Source of the DNA: Symsagittifera roscoffensis
Lineage: Eukaryota; Xenacoelomorpha; Acoela; Convolutidae
Length of the DNA stretch: 64,000 nt
Direction: 5' to 3'
Assembly: GCF_963678635.1 (NCBI RefSeq)
Contig: NC_087064.1
Coordinates: forward strand, 8,223,671 to 8,287,670
The translations under genes were made by a program, and so were the position numbers. This document shows positions 40,001 to 50,410 of the stretch, in pieces. How positions within the stretch are numbered: the first letter of the stretch is position 1; each line of letters starts with the position of its first letter. The notes under the pieces were generated by a model. That model did no database searches. It was given only the letters and a program-made list of their open reading frames with translations, and had not been told where the DNA came from.

Positions 40001-42670
40001 ATTGCGAAATCGTCTCAACCAAATCTCAGAGGCGAATGTTTTCTGTCAGAGGAGTCTTTCAAATGGACCTGTGACCAACTTTGCTTCAGTGACGATAGCG
40101 TATTGAGAAATCTGTATGACGACGAGCATCCCGGTTCTTGTGGTTGTTTTCAGGACTCCTACTTTGACGAGACGACGCGAAGATGTGTACCTTCCGAGTT
40201 CCAAGTTTTGGTTCTTCAGGACAGAACAGTATTCACATACGACGCTGAACATATGTACAAATTACCTTTCCCTGTAGCATCCTTAGGAGTGATCTCCTTT
40301 GGTGGCTTTGAATTGGAAGCAGAGTTGTCGATAGTGAGCTTCGCCTACGACCCTTTGCTTCACCTTTACTTTTACATTATAAACCGGGAAGCCTCGGACT
40401 TGTTTTCCAGACGAATTCTGGCCGGCGATGCTCGTGGTAAAAATGTAAGCTTACTTGCGGAAGCCAATGAGGAAGACGGGGAAATTTTCAAGGACATTGA
40501 GGTCGATCCGATATCGAGAGTCGTCGTGTGGTTTTCATCGCAAAGAATCTATGTGTTCAGCCTGACTTCGTGGAGGATGCTGATTGTTTTTTCACCCGTT
40601 GTCTCTGACGATGTGTTAGAAATCAAAGAATTGAAAATTGTCAACGGCCAAAATACTATAGCCGCTCTGTTTAATTTGAATGGATATTTTATTGGAGTGT
40701 CCTATATTGCATTGATTGATATTTTCGGCGATGTTCGCAGAACCCGAAAATTCAATGGTAGAAACAATCCACGAATGCTTTCGGTTGAACAAGAGGAAAA
40801 AGTTATCAGATGGACGGATGGAATGCGTCTTATTTTCAGTTATAAATTGACAGGAAGTCAACCTTTTGAGAAAGATTTGTGTGAGAGCGAAAGTGTACAG
40901 TCGAAGGAACTTTTTGCTACTACTGTAACTTTAGTAGTGAATCACAACACCGTCGCAACCTTGCAGTCCTCGAAAGTGCAGACGCGATACATCGTGAAAT
41001 CAACTGGCTTCTTGTCACCTCCCAAAAATCCAGATGCACAAAGTTTAGTTATCAAAAAGGGTCGACAGTCAATGAAAGCTGCTATCAGTCTTAGCGAAAA
41101 CGATAAGCGTTCGGCAGAATTTTGTGACCAGCTGAAATGTACCCATTTTTGTGATCCGATTTCAAAGCGATGTGCTTGTCCATTTGGATATGTACTCATG
41201 TCTCTCTCAAGCTCGACTTGCGTCAAGATCGCAGATAAGTTCTCGTGTCCACCAGAGCAAGCGACGCTGCGTTGCGAGGAACTGGGTATCCATGACAGAG
41301 AAAGGTGTCCGGAAATAACCCTGTGTGCTCCATTTGCAAACAACTCATGCAGCTCCGATCAGCAGACTTGCATGGTCAGCAATGGAACTACAGTCAAAGA
41401 TACTACGCGTTCTGAAGCTGATGCGAGAAAAGTGTGCTATCGAAATTCAGCTTCTTATTGTGAAATTCGGCCTAGCTGGTGTCTTTGCGACCCGGCCTTT
41501 CTTTTTAAACAGAAAACGGAAGCGATAAGTAGTTTGGCAAGCATTTTGGAGAATCCGCTTCTAGTTGCAGTGATAGGATGTCTGCTACTTGTGGTGGCAT
41601 TTGCATCAGTAGTAGCATTTGCAATTGTGCTCTATAAGTACAGGACTAGTAAAAAATCGAACAAGACTGTTAGGTTCACAGCTAACCAGAACTCGTACGA
41701 CGATGCTGAGAACTCAGATGGAGTTTCAATAGCAAAAGTGAGCAACAATATCGATGTCTCAAAAAGCGCAATGAATCTAAACAGCAATCAGAATAACTTG
41801 TTCATAAACACGAGTATTAATGTGCACCAAACCGTTAACCAAACACGAACTCGTAAGAAGTCTCCCAACAGTTCAGACATGTACTCGCACATTCACAGTA
41901 CGAGCTCGTCTCACAAAAAGCACAAACGGTACCATAATCATTCACACGTGCCACAGAACTCGATAAGAACAACATCTGTGTTCTCCTCAAGTTGTGGAAC
42001 CCTGAACAACGCAGGCGCACCGCCTCCAACGCCAAACCCTTCGATTTATAATTCGGATGTGAATTATGAGACAATGTGTCCCGACTGTCGAATGAGGCAG
42101 AACGTTCACACTCCTAGTCCGGGGATCCCCAACAAAATCAAGAAGCCCTCGTGGAGTTCATGGAAACGGGAGCGACATTCGAGCGGTCATCATTCGCAGA
42201 AGTACAGTCACAGGAGCTGCAAAGGGTTCCAATCGGGAGAAGAAAGTGAACCTTTGTTTTTACCCAAATCGCAAGGAGCTGCTGGGCTCCCTAATGGATC
42301 CCGATTCGCAGATTTTTACCCTTCAGCTGGGAGTCATAATACTATGCCCAGTCAAATGCCAGCGGGCAAGTATGTGAAAAGACGTCGCTTTATTATGGAC
42401 GAGTTGGTTACTTACACGCCTGGAAACACTAGAGGTTCTCATCACCGATCTGCACAGGGCCATTCAACGTCGCAACAGCAGAGTTACAGCCATGGTCACC
42501 CGATGCCGCCTCCTCCGGCACCTGCGTGCACTCCCCTTAGCGGCTCACAGGAGTTCAACAGCTTCCTCCCACCGTCTCCCGTGTCTGACAGAACGTCCTC
42601 TATGGTTTACGTTGTGCGCCAAGTACATGTTGGCCACGACCCACCCCCTTCGCCTGTCAGCAACGGATAG
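37100..42670 (+). CDS. lrp5/6: LRP5/6-like Wnt co-receptor, single exon (1856 aa)
   Basis: A signal peptide (1-16) precedes four units, each a YWTD-type beta-propeller followed by an EGF-like module. The EGF modules lie at about 278-309, 605-659, 979-1029 and 1340-1374, which is the P1E1-P4E4 plan specific to LRP5/6. Propeller strands show YFTD, LFFGD, LYIID and IFWTD. A Cys-rich stretch (1380-1480) stands where vertebrate LRP6 has three LDLR-A repeats but lacks their acidic signature. One transmembrane helix follows (about 1485-1510). The tail of about 346 residues is Ser/His-rich and carries PPPTP near 1640, PPSPVS at 1824-1829 and PPPSPVS at 1848-1854. In the family, phosphorylated PPPSPxS motifs recruit Axin in canonical Wnt signalling. 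The protein is longer than human LRP6 (1613 aa) and strongly diverged. The whole reading frame is intronless, unlike the many-exon genes of most animals. Confidence 0.82.
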   Translation: MKNLIILAILIYLGRCSKLFQVMHASSNLCKISFLDSRETYDIECGYIIADEQQVLSASGRELKSYEWNRQSIEFVPKVRVLSFPLNIRELGPLAFSGMKPNTLYLIDVKTKSLFLFELETLKLRILARNEILGSCWKMYVDPDEERIHYLIKSGSSTNVKYTSSNLIGENFSPTMRIPSTDVIFGYSLETRLRIYFCKNGKVYRFKANENDELFSVRLGYGCESFVVDNDAFVFTLNSSSIRVSITGDILSNDEKIEALVATVSTIMSVSSGQNTSNACQKSQCAEFCVLVNKNPYCLCSGSFIDSTGCTEVSGNKILISTSDSIYELSMDKKRSLENEIYRVQTGAIEFIVFDYLSNNLFFGQKDTRKNGETLTVFKCDQLDCINSEVFGQVSSGIGEFQVTAYDVVSGLMYFTDNHYNLGVIKLRGNLPFGKILVRSGLSYAWSVENSDLKLRGLAVDPVAGYLFFGDVSQKNLVYRSDLKVNEVNLLDLKQTLDWPNNMVVDPTNKTLYIIDGNRLIVHKCDYFGNTHELLNSQHESGEPTNGLVKFGSNFFISKRYKGSVLMFDSQTRQITTAFDADGPIVSLLLVSEEEKHRSLKLRNGCSDNNGGCSHFCFSTSKSTSINWSNRDEKNEIIFSRTCGCPEGMELSRVNDSQCLSDHRMFLLTNRTSILFFSPTIVDPLQKVPCNFDGLQITGEAAYDIRLQMIFFIANKSHDSSSVYGCNVSQEMPSNSVSLSKGESVRLREPAELVQNLSSKWLAYDWSSRFIFWTDSTSRSVLMSTIDGKHVRVVASGYDAICCLAYFVPYLYFFADRELVQVLVSSDWNKQSDSKVLLDLCGNRDEDEPCQGDRPIEMTVHSSGRKLIFLGISQSNQKFASVYDLDKDKEDNMQEILQNQISLPSYISSNLKALELNGSFMFAFGSKSMNVLTIDEQGFWANYPFKPEDDVKFSLDLSGLDLLSVTNIAKSSQPNLRGECFLSEESFKWTCDQLCFSDDSVLRNLYDDEHPGSCGCFQDSYFDETTRRCVPSEFQVLVLQDRTVFTYDAEHMYKLPFPVASLGVISFGGFELEAELSIVSFAYDPLLHLYFYIINREASDLFSRRILAGDARGKNVSLLAEANEEDGEIFKDIEVDPISRVVVWFSSQRIYVFSLTSWRMLIVFSPVVSDDVLEIKELKIVNGQNTIAALFNLNGYFIGVSYIALIDIFGDVRRTRKFNGRNNPRMLSVEQEEKVIRWTDGMRLIFSYKLTGSQPFEKDLCESESVQSKELFATTVTLVVNHNTVATLQSSKVQTRYIVKSTGFLSPPKNPDAQSLVIKKGRQSMKAAISLSENDKRSAEFCDQLKCTHFCDPISKRCACPFGYVLMSLSSSTCVKIADKFSCPPEQATLRCEELGIHDRERCPEITLCAPFANNSCSSDQQTCMVSNGTTVKDTTRSEADARKVCYRNSASYCEIRPSWCLCDPAFLFKQKTEAISSLASILENPLLVAVIGCLLLVVAFASVVAFAIVLYKYRTSKKSNKTVRFTANQNSYDDAENSDGVSIAKVSNNIDVSKSAMNLNSNQNNLFINTSINVHQTVNQTRTRKKSPNSSDMYSHIHSTSSSHKKHKRYHNHSHVPQNSIRTTSVFSSSCGTLNNAGAPPPTPNPSIYNSDVNYETMCPDCRMRQNVHTPSPGIPNKIKKPSWSSWKRERHSSGHHSQKYSHRSCKGFQSGEESEPLFLPKSQGAAGLPNGSRFADFYPSAGSHNTMPSQMPAGKYVKRRRFIMDELVTYTPGNTRGSHHRSAQGHSTSQQQSYSHGHPMPPPPAPACTPLSGSQEFNSFLPPSPVSDRTSSMVYVVRQVHVGHDPPPSPVSNG

Positions 42671-43080
42671 TTTTTTCTATCTCAAATTATAATTCCTAAC
42701 CAACTTCTTTTGTTAAATGATTGTCACTCATAATTAGATATAACAACTTGCTATTCGCAATAATGCAAAAACCTTAGCTGTAATTATGTCTTTAGTGAGA
42801 AACAAGGTCTCACTTGTGAGCTTACTGTTGTAATGAGATCTGATCAGCAATCATGGATTTATGGCTTCGAAATTACACGTAAACCACGATTGACTAGACG
42901 AGATTTTGTAAATAAGCTGCAGCTTAGTTAAGCTGAAAAATCAGGTTCCTTTAGTCTTCTGACTGTTCAAATATAAAATGTATTGTCCAGCAAAGTTTGA
43001 TGCAATGGACCGAATTTTTTTTACTCTGACGCAGCTTACAATCATTAATGAAATAAAATCTATTTCCATTTTTGCGTTTC
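42671..43080 (+). other. 3' UTR of the LRP5/6-like gene
   Basis: AT-rich sequence follows the TAG. AATAAA at 43052-43057 followed by a T-rich stretch is the likely polyadenylation signal. Confidence 0.6.
43052..43057 (+). promoter_or_regulatory. Polyadenylation signal AATAAA
   Basis: It is a canonical hexamer 380 bases after the LRP5/6-like stop codon, with a T-rich region downstream. Confidence 0.6.
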
Positions 43081-46000
43081 ACCGTTGAATAATTTTCAGT
43101 GCTGAAATATTGAAAAGGTGAATAAAAATCAGGCTTTGTTGCGACTACTTTCGAAGCGTGTACTGTTTTTGAACTTGATTTGCATAGTTTTTAAACCAAT
43201 TTCAACCTTGATGTCAGTTAGTTCGCGGTTACATAATCTCGCTGAGTGGATTTTTATTGATTTTCTTTTGTTTCATTGTGAAAATATGACTTTTTTTAGT
43301 GTACTTGGTGTACATTTTGTAGTCAGAACACCTTAATACCGTCTACTGCTACACTATAACAATTTAAACCAAATCGATCCTTGCCGTGATGCTCAAATAA
43401 TTTATGCTTTTTAAAAAAATAGCGGAATGCAATAAATTAGGTGTATCATTTAGGCAGTTGCTCTAGAATTTGTGCCTAAAACACTTGTTTTTGTATCAGT
43501 TTCGCTGATTGCTTTTTTCAATTGTTTGAGTGATTATAAAACATTTTTTTTTGCAACAGTAACAATTCATTGTAGATGAATTCCGTTACAAACACGGTAT
43601 CGCGTGGTGCGAAATACGCCAGTTACTTTCATTCGATTGTACAGTTCAAAAAATCGATCGTTAGAATGGAACTGTTCGTTTTCAAAACATTGACGAGAAA
43701 AAATGTGTTTACAGCTAATATTTTTTACTGTTGTTGCGATTGGCAGATTACAAATTGTCTCTAACTGATATTTTGGTTCCAGCATATTTTCCTTCTGTGA
43801 TATATTTTTCTTGAAATTTTTTTCTGGGATATATTGATAGCTGATACCTTGATTGATTATCGTACATTAAAAGGGCGCCACAAAGGGCGCCACTCGGGTA
43901 TGTTTGTGTGGTATTTTGAAGTTATAACTTAAAATTTGGAAGTTTCTACTTCTCAGTGGAAGAGCGGATATCGATTCTCTCACTACCTAAAGGTTTCCTG
44001 TTTGGTACTACCTACCACCACAAACGTAGTTTTTTAATCAAAGTTTTTCAAAAATGGCATTTCTGGGTTAAATTTGCAATTTTTCTGCTGTGCAGAAAAC
44101 TTTGCCTAGATAGTTTCTTTTGGCCTTTTATGAGAGCTGAGAAAATAAATTAAAAACATTGTTCATGATCGTTTTTTTTTTTCGGTTTGCTAACACGTTG
44201 AATTATTTCTGCAATGCTCTGTCATCTATCAAATTTTTGGGGTAAATTTGGGATACCTTCATGTTAAATTGTAACTGATCTCAACCTCTATAAACGGCCA
44301 GAGCAATGGTGAAGCATAATTGCACAGAATTGTTGAACCGTATACCAAGTTCGTTGGTCGGGGAGGGGATGGTTCAAGAGATCCTTTACGTGTATTAGCA
44401 TTCTTTGATTTGACTTGACAATGCTCTTTCTTGTCTCATATTGCTGCTGATTCTGTCCATCTAGATGTGCTAATTGGACCGTACCGTCCCGTCTGTGTAC
44501 TTCCCGCTCCCCCTTCCCTTCTTTCACCAAACACGGTGCTATGTATAGTCGCTATACTTGGGAATACAAGCAAGCAAATTTCACATCGTCGTTGCCATTA
44601 TAAAATCAATTTACCTGTTTTTCGTTTCCTTCTTACAAAATGTGCTTTTGATCAAATTTTGGAAACTGCTGCTTTGAAATGAAATTACAGTTTTTTCTCA
44701 AACAGTTGCTTTATTTTACGATTTACTTTTTTTTCAAATCTACGTGGAAAATATAAATTTTTGATGTTTAAATCCATGAAAGAAGAGAAATAAAGTCTAG
44801 TATAGCTGAAATTTACCAAAAATTCAGCGCGGTTTGTGTTGTACTGTAGAGTCCTCTCCTTTTAAAATTTCAACTGGAATGTTTTTGTTTTCGTATCTTT
44901 TTACGGTGCCCGAGTAGTGTTGGTATAAAAAGCTTTAATGACATTACCTGGCTTTGATTCTGAAGTGCCTGTAATAAAATACGAGCTCTTATTCAGCTTT
45001 TATGTCATTGAGGGCAATTTATCGGGAAATTGCTGATTTCCTAATTTGTTAGAGGCCTATATTGTATTTGTACACATTAGCTTAGATTTGGCCTTAAACT
45101 AAAGCTTTCTTTTTAAATTTTGTACGAATTTGTAGTTTCAATTCAATTGAAGTTATTTTTCTGATGTCTGATTGCATGAACTTTGACATGCTAGAAATTT
45201 ATAAATTCAAATTTGAAATTGTAACTACTCTTTTACTACACTTACTCGATCTAAACTTACTTGCAACGAGTAATGGAGCAACCTTCAGTGTTATTCAAGC
45301 TACAAACTTTAATTTCGGATTATTTCAGATAATGGATATAGGTGAACGGCGTGCTTTATTATATTCATCTTAGAGGGCAATGGCGATAGCGAAATAGTAA
45401 CCCATTACGGTTCTGTTTCCTTTTTGACGTTCGGGCTGTATAACTTCACGTTCTAATCAAACATATATCACGAAAAACCAAGAAAATCTTACAACATAGC
45501 CACTTCTGAAAATTTGAAGATTTGGGAAATATTTATTCAGAATTATAAATATTTGAAATCTCCTGCGTTATTACGTTTCAAAATGAAATACTAAACGATT
45601 CCTTAGCTTATTTGAGAAATTAAATTCAAACAATCCACTCATTCTTATCTATTGACGTTTTGATGCGACATTGGTCTCTTGAGACAGGCGTGTTTGAAGG
45701 GGCTTGGCTAGCTGCTATCTGCATGAATTAAGACGTAGGAAGAAGCAACCCTGCTGGACCGTACAGTCAGGCAAAATAAATCAAAAGTAAGGATGGTTGA
45801 TACAATTTTTTGTAGATTGAATGCGTTTAGTCTGTTCGTCCTTAGGGCGGTGAAAGGTATAAATTCCTGAAGGATGAGACGTCGACACTAATCTTAAGTC
45901 AGCCTTCGGTACAAGACACTGGTGGTTGCAGCTCTTGATTAAAAAGCATCAAAGAGTTTGTATTTAATGTTATCGCTTGGTCCTGAACCACTCAGCTGAA

Positions 46001-46249
46001 CCTACTTTTGACAACACTCTGAATTTATAAGGCTGATTAAAATGGCGCTCCGATTTTAAATGAGTTTTATGCAAGTAAGGAGGTCCTCGCAAGAATGAAT
46101 CTGGATAAAGGTTTCTGAAAATATAATACTTCAAAAAATTGAATCATATGAAATCGAGATAATATGACGCATGCGATCTAACGAGCTACCACTGACTCAA
46201 TATTCTCGACTTCTGAATAATAGTTTGTTCACAGAATGGTGAAATGATA

Positions 46250-46270
46250 ACCCTTGCTATAAGCTAGGGT
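46250..46270 (+). repeat. Dispersed hairpin repeat, copy a
   Basis: The stem is ACCCTTGC / GCTAGGGT with loop TATAA and one mismatch. It is followed by the shared tail TTACAACCGGTTTCTAGAAT. Confidence 0.5.
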
Positions 46271-47319
46271 ATTACAACCGGTTTCTAGAATTTTTCTGTT
46301 AAACAATTTTGTCCACAGAATCAATTCTAGAGGATCTTTATTCTTAAGTAGGATTTTCACTTCCACGTCTATCATTTAAGTAGTAATTAACCCAACTCCG
46401 TTTCAGGTTGTAATTATTTTTCAAAGAACTTCTCATTTTGGGGTCCGTATTTTTCGTCTTAAGTTTCGGTCGGTTCATTTTCTGTTTTTTAAACGCCATT
46501 TTTTATCTGGTAAGGCTTTGATTGGTTTACTTTTTAAAGCATGGTCTTTTGCAACTTAAACAGTTTTTGCTATAACTGAAATTTCATAATTTTGTAAATT
46601 TACCAAGTCTGATTTTCAGTTTTGTTTCTTTTTTTTTCGCTTTTTTTAAATATTCAAACTGTTTCAGTTTGTTATATCGACTTAGTCAACTTAATTTTCC
46701 CAATTTAGAGGGCAAAATATATCCGTTTCGGTTTGGATGGTTCGTTAAAACTTCTAAATTTTATGAAATTTTTTATGACAATAGATTTGTTTTCGACTCA
46801 ACAGGTTTCGACTCAAAGTTTGTTGCCGCTCGGTAAATGAAACGGATATACATTTTCTGTGGTCTGTTTATGAACTTCATTCGATACAATTATGAAATTT
46901 TTGTAGCTGTAATTTAATAGTTATTTTTTCTAAAGTCCAGTTATTTTTTCAAGTTATATAAAGTAATTTTTTCAACATAATTTTTCTGACTTGTCTTTTT
47001 CATTCACTATTTTGTAGCGCAATGTGTTTTTTGCATTCTGTGTAACCGCTGAATTGATAGCATGGTTAGAGTGTATTAACTGCATATGTACCGCTGGACG
47101 TTCAGAGTTGGAGGTGAACATTCAGAAATGCAATGCAATTTTTTTATGTGCCGAAAATTTTCGTTAGATTTTTGTACCGAGGTCGGTCGACTTTGTTTTT
47201 GTCGTCTTGTTTTCAAATAAGTGTATTATAATCGGGAACTAGACTTTTTCCCGTAAAGAATTTTTATTTACAATTCATCAACTCGTTTCATTATTGAATC
47301 TTTACAACTTCCAGGTGCC

Positions 47320-47490
47320 TTCCCACTTGGCCTAGAGTTAACAACGTTGCCTTTGCACCCTCAGATCTGGGTTTGAAATCCCGACCGGACCTTGTTTTTC
47401 CAGTATGTATGCAATTGATTTTTACCGTAAATTTGAGTTGGACTTTCATTCATCTAATCAAGTTTTGTTGACTTAGTTGCCACATCACAG
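47320..47490 (+). repeat. tRNA-derived SINE, copy 1
   Basis: An A-box-like TTGGCCTAGAGTT and a B-box-like GGGTTTGAAATCCC are followed by the family joint CGGACCTTGTTTTT. A tail about 100 bases later reads TGTTGACTTAGTTGCC. The same layout occurs in the copies at 50226 and 60870. Confidence 0.6.
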
Positions 47491-47929
47491 ATTTTTCTTG
47501 CGCTGTAACTTGTCGGCTTAGTTCCAGGTACCTTCCCAGGTGCCTTAAAGCTTAGTTCCAGGTGCCTTAAAGCATGGTTTTTTGCAACTTAAACCACGTC
47601 ACAGATTTTTCATGCGCTGTAATTGTAGATTCAGGCTTTGTTTCCGCTTCGTACGTTTTTCTCCGTTGCTAATTTAATTTCAAATGCTTGATAAAAACAG
47701 GTTTTATGAAAATGTATGGGATTGGGTTTTTTTTTCATTTTATTTTTTGAGGCGATTTGGAAAGTTCACGTTTCGCAAAAATTATAGTAACAATAGAGAA
47801 AACGTTTACCCCTTGTCTGCCTGCATGCTCTTCTAGCCTATTTTTACTCTAGTCCTCTGTCTACAGCCTTCGAAAAAGTCAGTGGGTTGAATATTTTAGA
47901 TTATTTTTCGTGTTTTTTTTAAAATTAAC

Positions 47930-48290
47930 TTCTCAAATCTGAGATTCTGGTTTAGATGAAAAGAACGAATTTGAGAAGAAGCTCCCCTGCATAAGTGGCT
48001 TCGCCCTTATTTTTTACACATAAAATTATAATCCTTGGATTTTCTTATGCGTTTTTTGCATCTCTTTGACTTAACTCCCAAATCTGAGATTGTGGCTTTA
48101 ATGGAGATACCGTGTAGTGGAAACCTCCCCTGCATTAGCGGCCACTCTCAATTTCTGCACAACCCAATCAGAATAATCAAAGTTCTGGTTTTTGACCGTT
48201 TTTTGAATTTTCTCGAAAACTACCCTCCCATATCTGACATTTTGGGTTCAAACCTCCGCTTCACTTTTGTTCAAATGAGAACCGTTGAAC
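47930..48290 (+). repeat. Degenerate tandem repeat, about 140 bp unit, three copies
   Basis: The core CAAATCTGAGATT recurs near 47934 and 48070 and as CATATCTGACATT near 48229. Each is followed by a CTCC-containing stretch. Divergence is high. Confidence 0.4.
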
Positions 48291-48456
48291 TCGAACAGTA
48301 AATTTTTGGAAAATGTAGCTGTCTCGCTCTCAAGCCCTATGTATTAAAACTTGATAATAATGAAAATTGTCAAAAATCAAGTTTCAACATTTTAGTTTTA
48401 TTATCTTAGGTGGCAACCTTCGTTAAAATGGTTGCGCGATATGTTGTGACTATTAC

Positions 48457-48473
48457 GCTTGTGATTAGCAAGC
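48457..48473 (+). repeat. Dispersed hairpin repeat, copy b
   Basis: The stem is GCTTGT / GCAAGC with loop GATTA and one wobble pair. The downstream tail is poorly kept. Confidence 0.4.
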
Positions 48474-48659
48474 AGTAGGAAATGAGTATATATTTCGGGC
48501 TGTTTGTTTTGTTAACGTCCATGCTTGCGCCAAGTTAATGGATTCGATACTGACCAGAAGCTGGTTTTTCTATCTTTTTTGGCACAACGTATGTCTGCTC
48601 AAGAGTTTTCGGCTTGATTGCCGCCTCCTATGTTTTGTTTCGAGTATTGAACATTCAAT

Positions 48660-48725
48660 TTTTAGAGTCAATGAACGTAGTTCAGACACTTATATAGGTC
48701 GTGATGATTTTTTTTTCAGGAAAAG
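48660..48725 (+). repeat. Dispersed repeat ending in a splice-acceptor-like TTTTTTTTTCAGGAAA
   Basis: The block TTAGAGTCAATGAACGTAGT followed by ATAGGTC, T(8-9) and CAGGAAA recurs at 57750-57806. A looser version lies near 56112-56170. Confidence 0.5.
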
Positions 48726-50098
48726 TCTTGATGTGTTTCAACTTTTTACAAAATACAATTTGTACAAATTGATGAATTTATAATTTTTTCTACATATTTA
48801 TGCACTCTTTAAATTCAATTCAATGTCATCTGCTAAAAACTAGGGAAATTTTGCTCTCCAATTACGACTGTGTAATTGTCACGAAAAACGCGATAAACTT
48901 CCCGTTTCGAAAGTGGAATTAAAGTTCAAATTTCTAAGTGAAATAAAAAAGATTATTTATTGATCTTGTTCTGTCAATTTTATTAAAGAATTCTCAATCA
49001 TAAAATGATCTGCAAATTAAAAGAGCTTGAATTCAATCATTTTTTTGAAATTCGAAAGTTATATATTTAAAAAAAACAAGTCAGTATTTTTTTATTCCTT
49101 GGTGTTCATGACATTTTTCAGCTGTTTGTTGGCTTTGTTTTAAGTTTTTTGGCATAAATTTTGAATAGAATTCAAGAAAGCATCAAGAAAATTGTAGGAA
49201 AAATTTTGTAGATAAATATGGTATGTAATTGACTTCCAAGGATTCGTTAAATTAAAGTTTAATAATTTAAAAAAAAACACTTCTATGAAGTTTTTCGATT
49301 TGTTGGTTTATCTGCAAGTAGTGATAGTCATTCAATTTTGGATCGCAAGTGTTGCGAAGCAGAGAAAACGTTTTTTCTCTTTTTTTTTCCGCTAAAAGTC
49401 ACGTTCAAGTACCACAAAAAATCGTCGGAGTGAGTCGCGTGATATATATCAAAGATTATTCATTCGTGATTTGAACGACATTGTAAAATTCTCAAAAGTT
49501 GTTCTAGTATCGAAAAAACCAGTTTTTAGGTTAACTTTGTGCGGGTAGGTCTTGTAATAAGAAAGTAAGCTTTTATTTAAGCATTGAAATATAGTTTTAC
49601 TCCAGGAAAACTGTTTTTCGAAGCTCCGTTCAGATCTTTCTCGGCAATAATACATTTTCTAAAAAATACTTTTTAGCATTTGAAATTTTTTGTTTGGTTA
49701 GACTTTTATCGAAACTTATCGTCATAACTGATGTAAGTGCTGTTTGTCTTGTATTTTTTTCTTCGCAATTTAAAAGCTTCAGAAAAAAGAAGTCAATTGT
49801 TTTAGGTTTCTCTTGTTGGCTAGTTGACTTTTGCACAAAACTGAATTCATTATTAAGAGAAAATGAGTAACGGCAATTTGCAAAGTTTTGCTGTACAATT
49901 CGTGCAGATATAAAATAAATTTTTTTTAAATTTATTTTTCGTTTTTTTTAAAATTGGTTTTATGATTTTTCTAATACGCGATTTCGATTTTTCAATAACT
50001 GGAAGTTCATTTATCTGCTTATTTCCGAATCGGTCAATAATAATTTGAATGGCCTGCTTTTTCGATTTTTTGAGATGTTTGCGATTTCTGAGACTTTT

Positions 50099-50119
50099 AC
50101 GCTTGCGATTTGCAAGCGT
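50099..50119 (+). repeat. Dispersed hairpin repeat, copy c (also at 51724 and 53349)
   Basis: A perfect 8-bp stem ACGCTTGC / GCAAGCGT with loop GATTT is followed by TATCTAACCGGACTATACAT. Compared with the other copies both stem strands have changed together. Confidence 0.55.
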
Positions 50120-50225
50120 TATCTAACCGGACTATACATATTTTTTTCGCGTTAACAACTAGTTTAACAGAATCACTTGAATCATTTTACCTTTGGTTCA
50201 TATGAAATCAAAAGTCTGACGTTAC

Positions 50226-50410
50226 ATCGCGCATGTAGCGAAGAGGTAATGCTCCTGCTTATAAAGACCAAAGTCAATTATTCGAATCCGGACAGGACCT
50301 GTTTTTGTGTTGTAAGCGGAAAATTTTCCGCGCGTCAATAAATATTTGTCGGACTTCTGCTTGTTTGATTTTTTTGTCGGCTCAGTTACTGCAGCACAAA
50401 ATTTGTCGTA
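50226..50410 (+). repeat. tRNA-derived SINE, copy 2 (repeated with the 1625-bp unit)
   Basis: TGTAGCGAAGAGGTAATGC resembles an A box and ATTCGAATCC a B box. They are followed by GGACAGGACCTGTTTTT and, about 100 bases later, TTGTCGGCTCAGTTACTGC. Two more copies lie at the same place in the next repeat units. Confidence 0.65.

Larger units (their letters stand above)
43081..49231. other. Noncoding region between the LRP5/6-like gene and the tandem repeat
   Basis: AT-rich sequence with no supported exon. It holds a SINE (47320-47490), hairpin-repeat copies (46250, 48457), a degenerate tandem repeat of roughly 140 bp near 47930-48290 and a dispersed repeat near 48660. Two GC-richer patches (44320-44560 and 45640-45990) could be untranslated first exons of SNRK. 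The second contains CAAAAGTAAGG, a fair donor site, at about 45784. I cannot support either as an exon. Confidence 0.4.

Noticed and set aside
44288-44682. Possible small gene or exon in a GC-richer patch
   Set aside because: Both strands are open for about 80 codons, but there is no domain, no clear splice sites and no partner exon.
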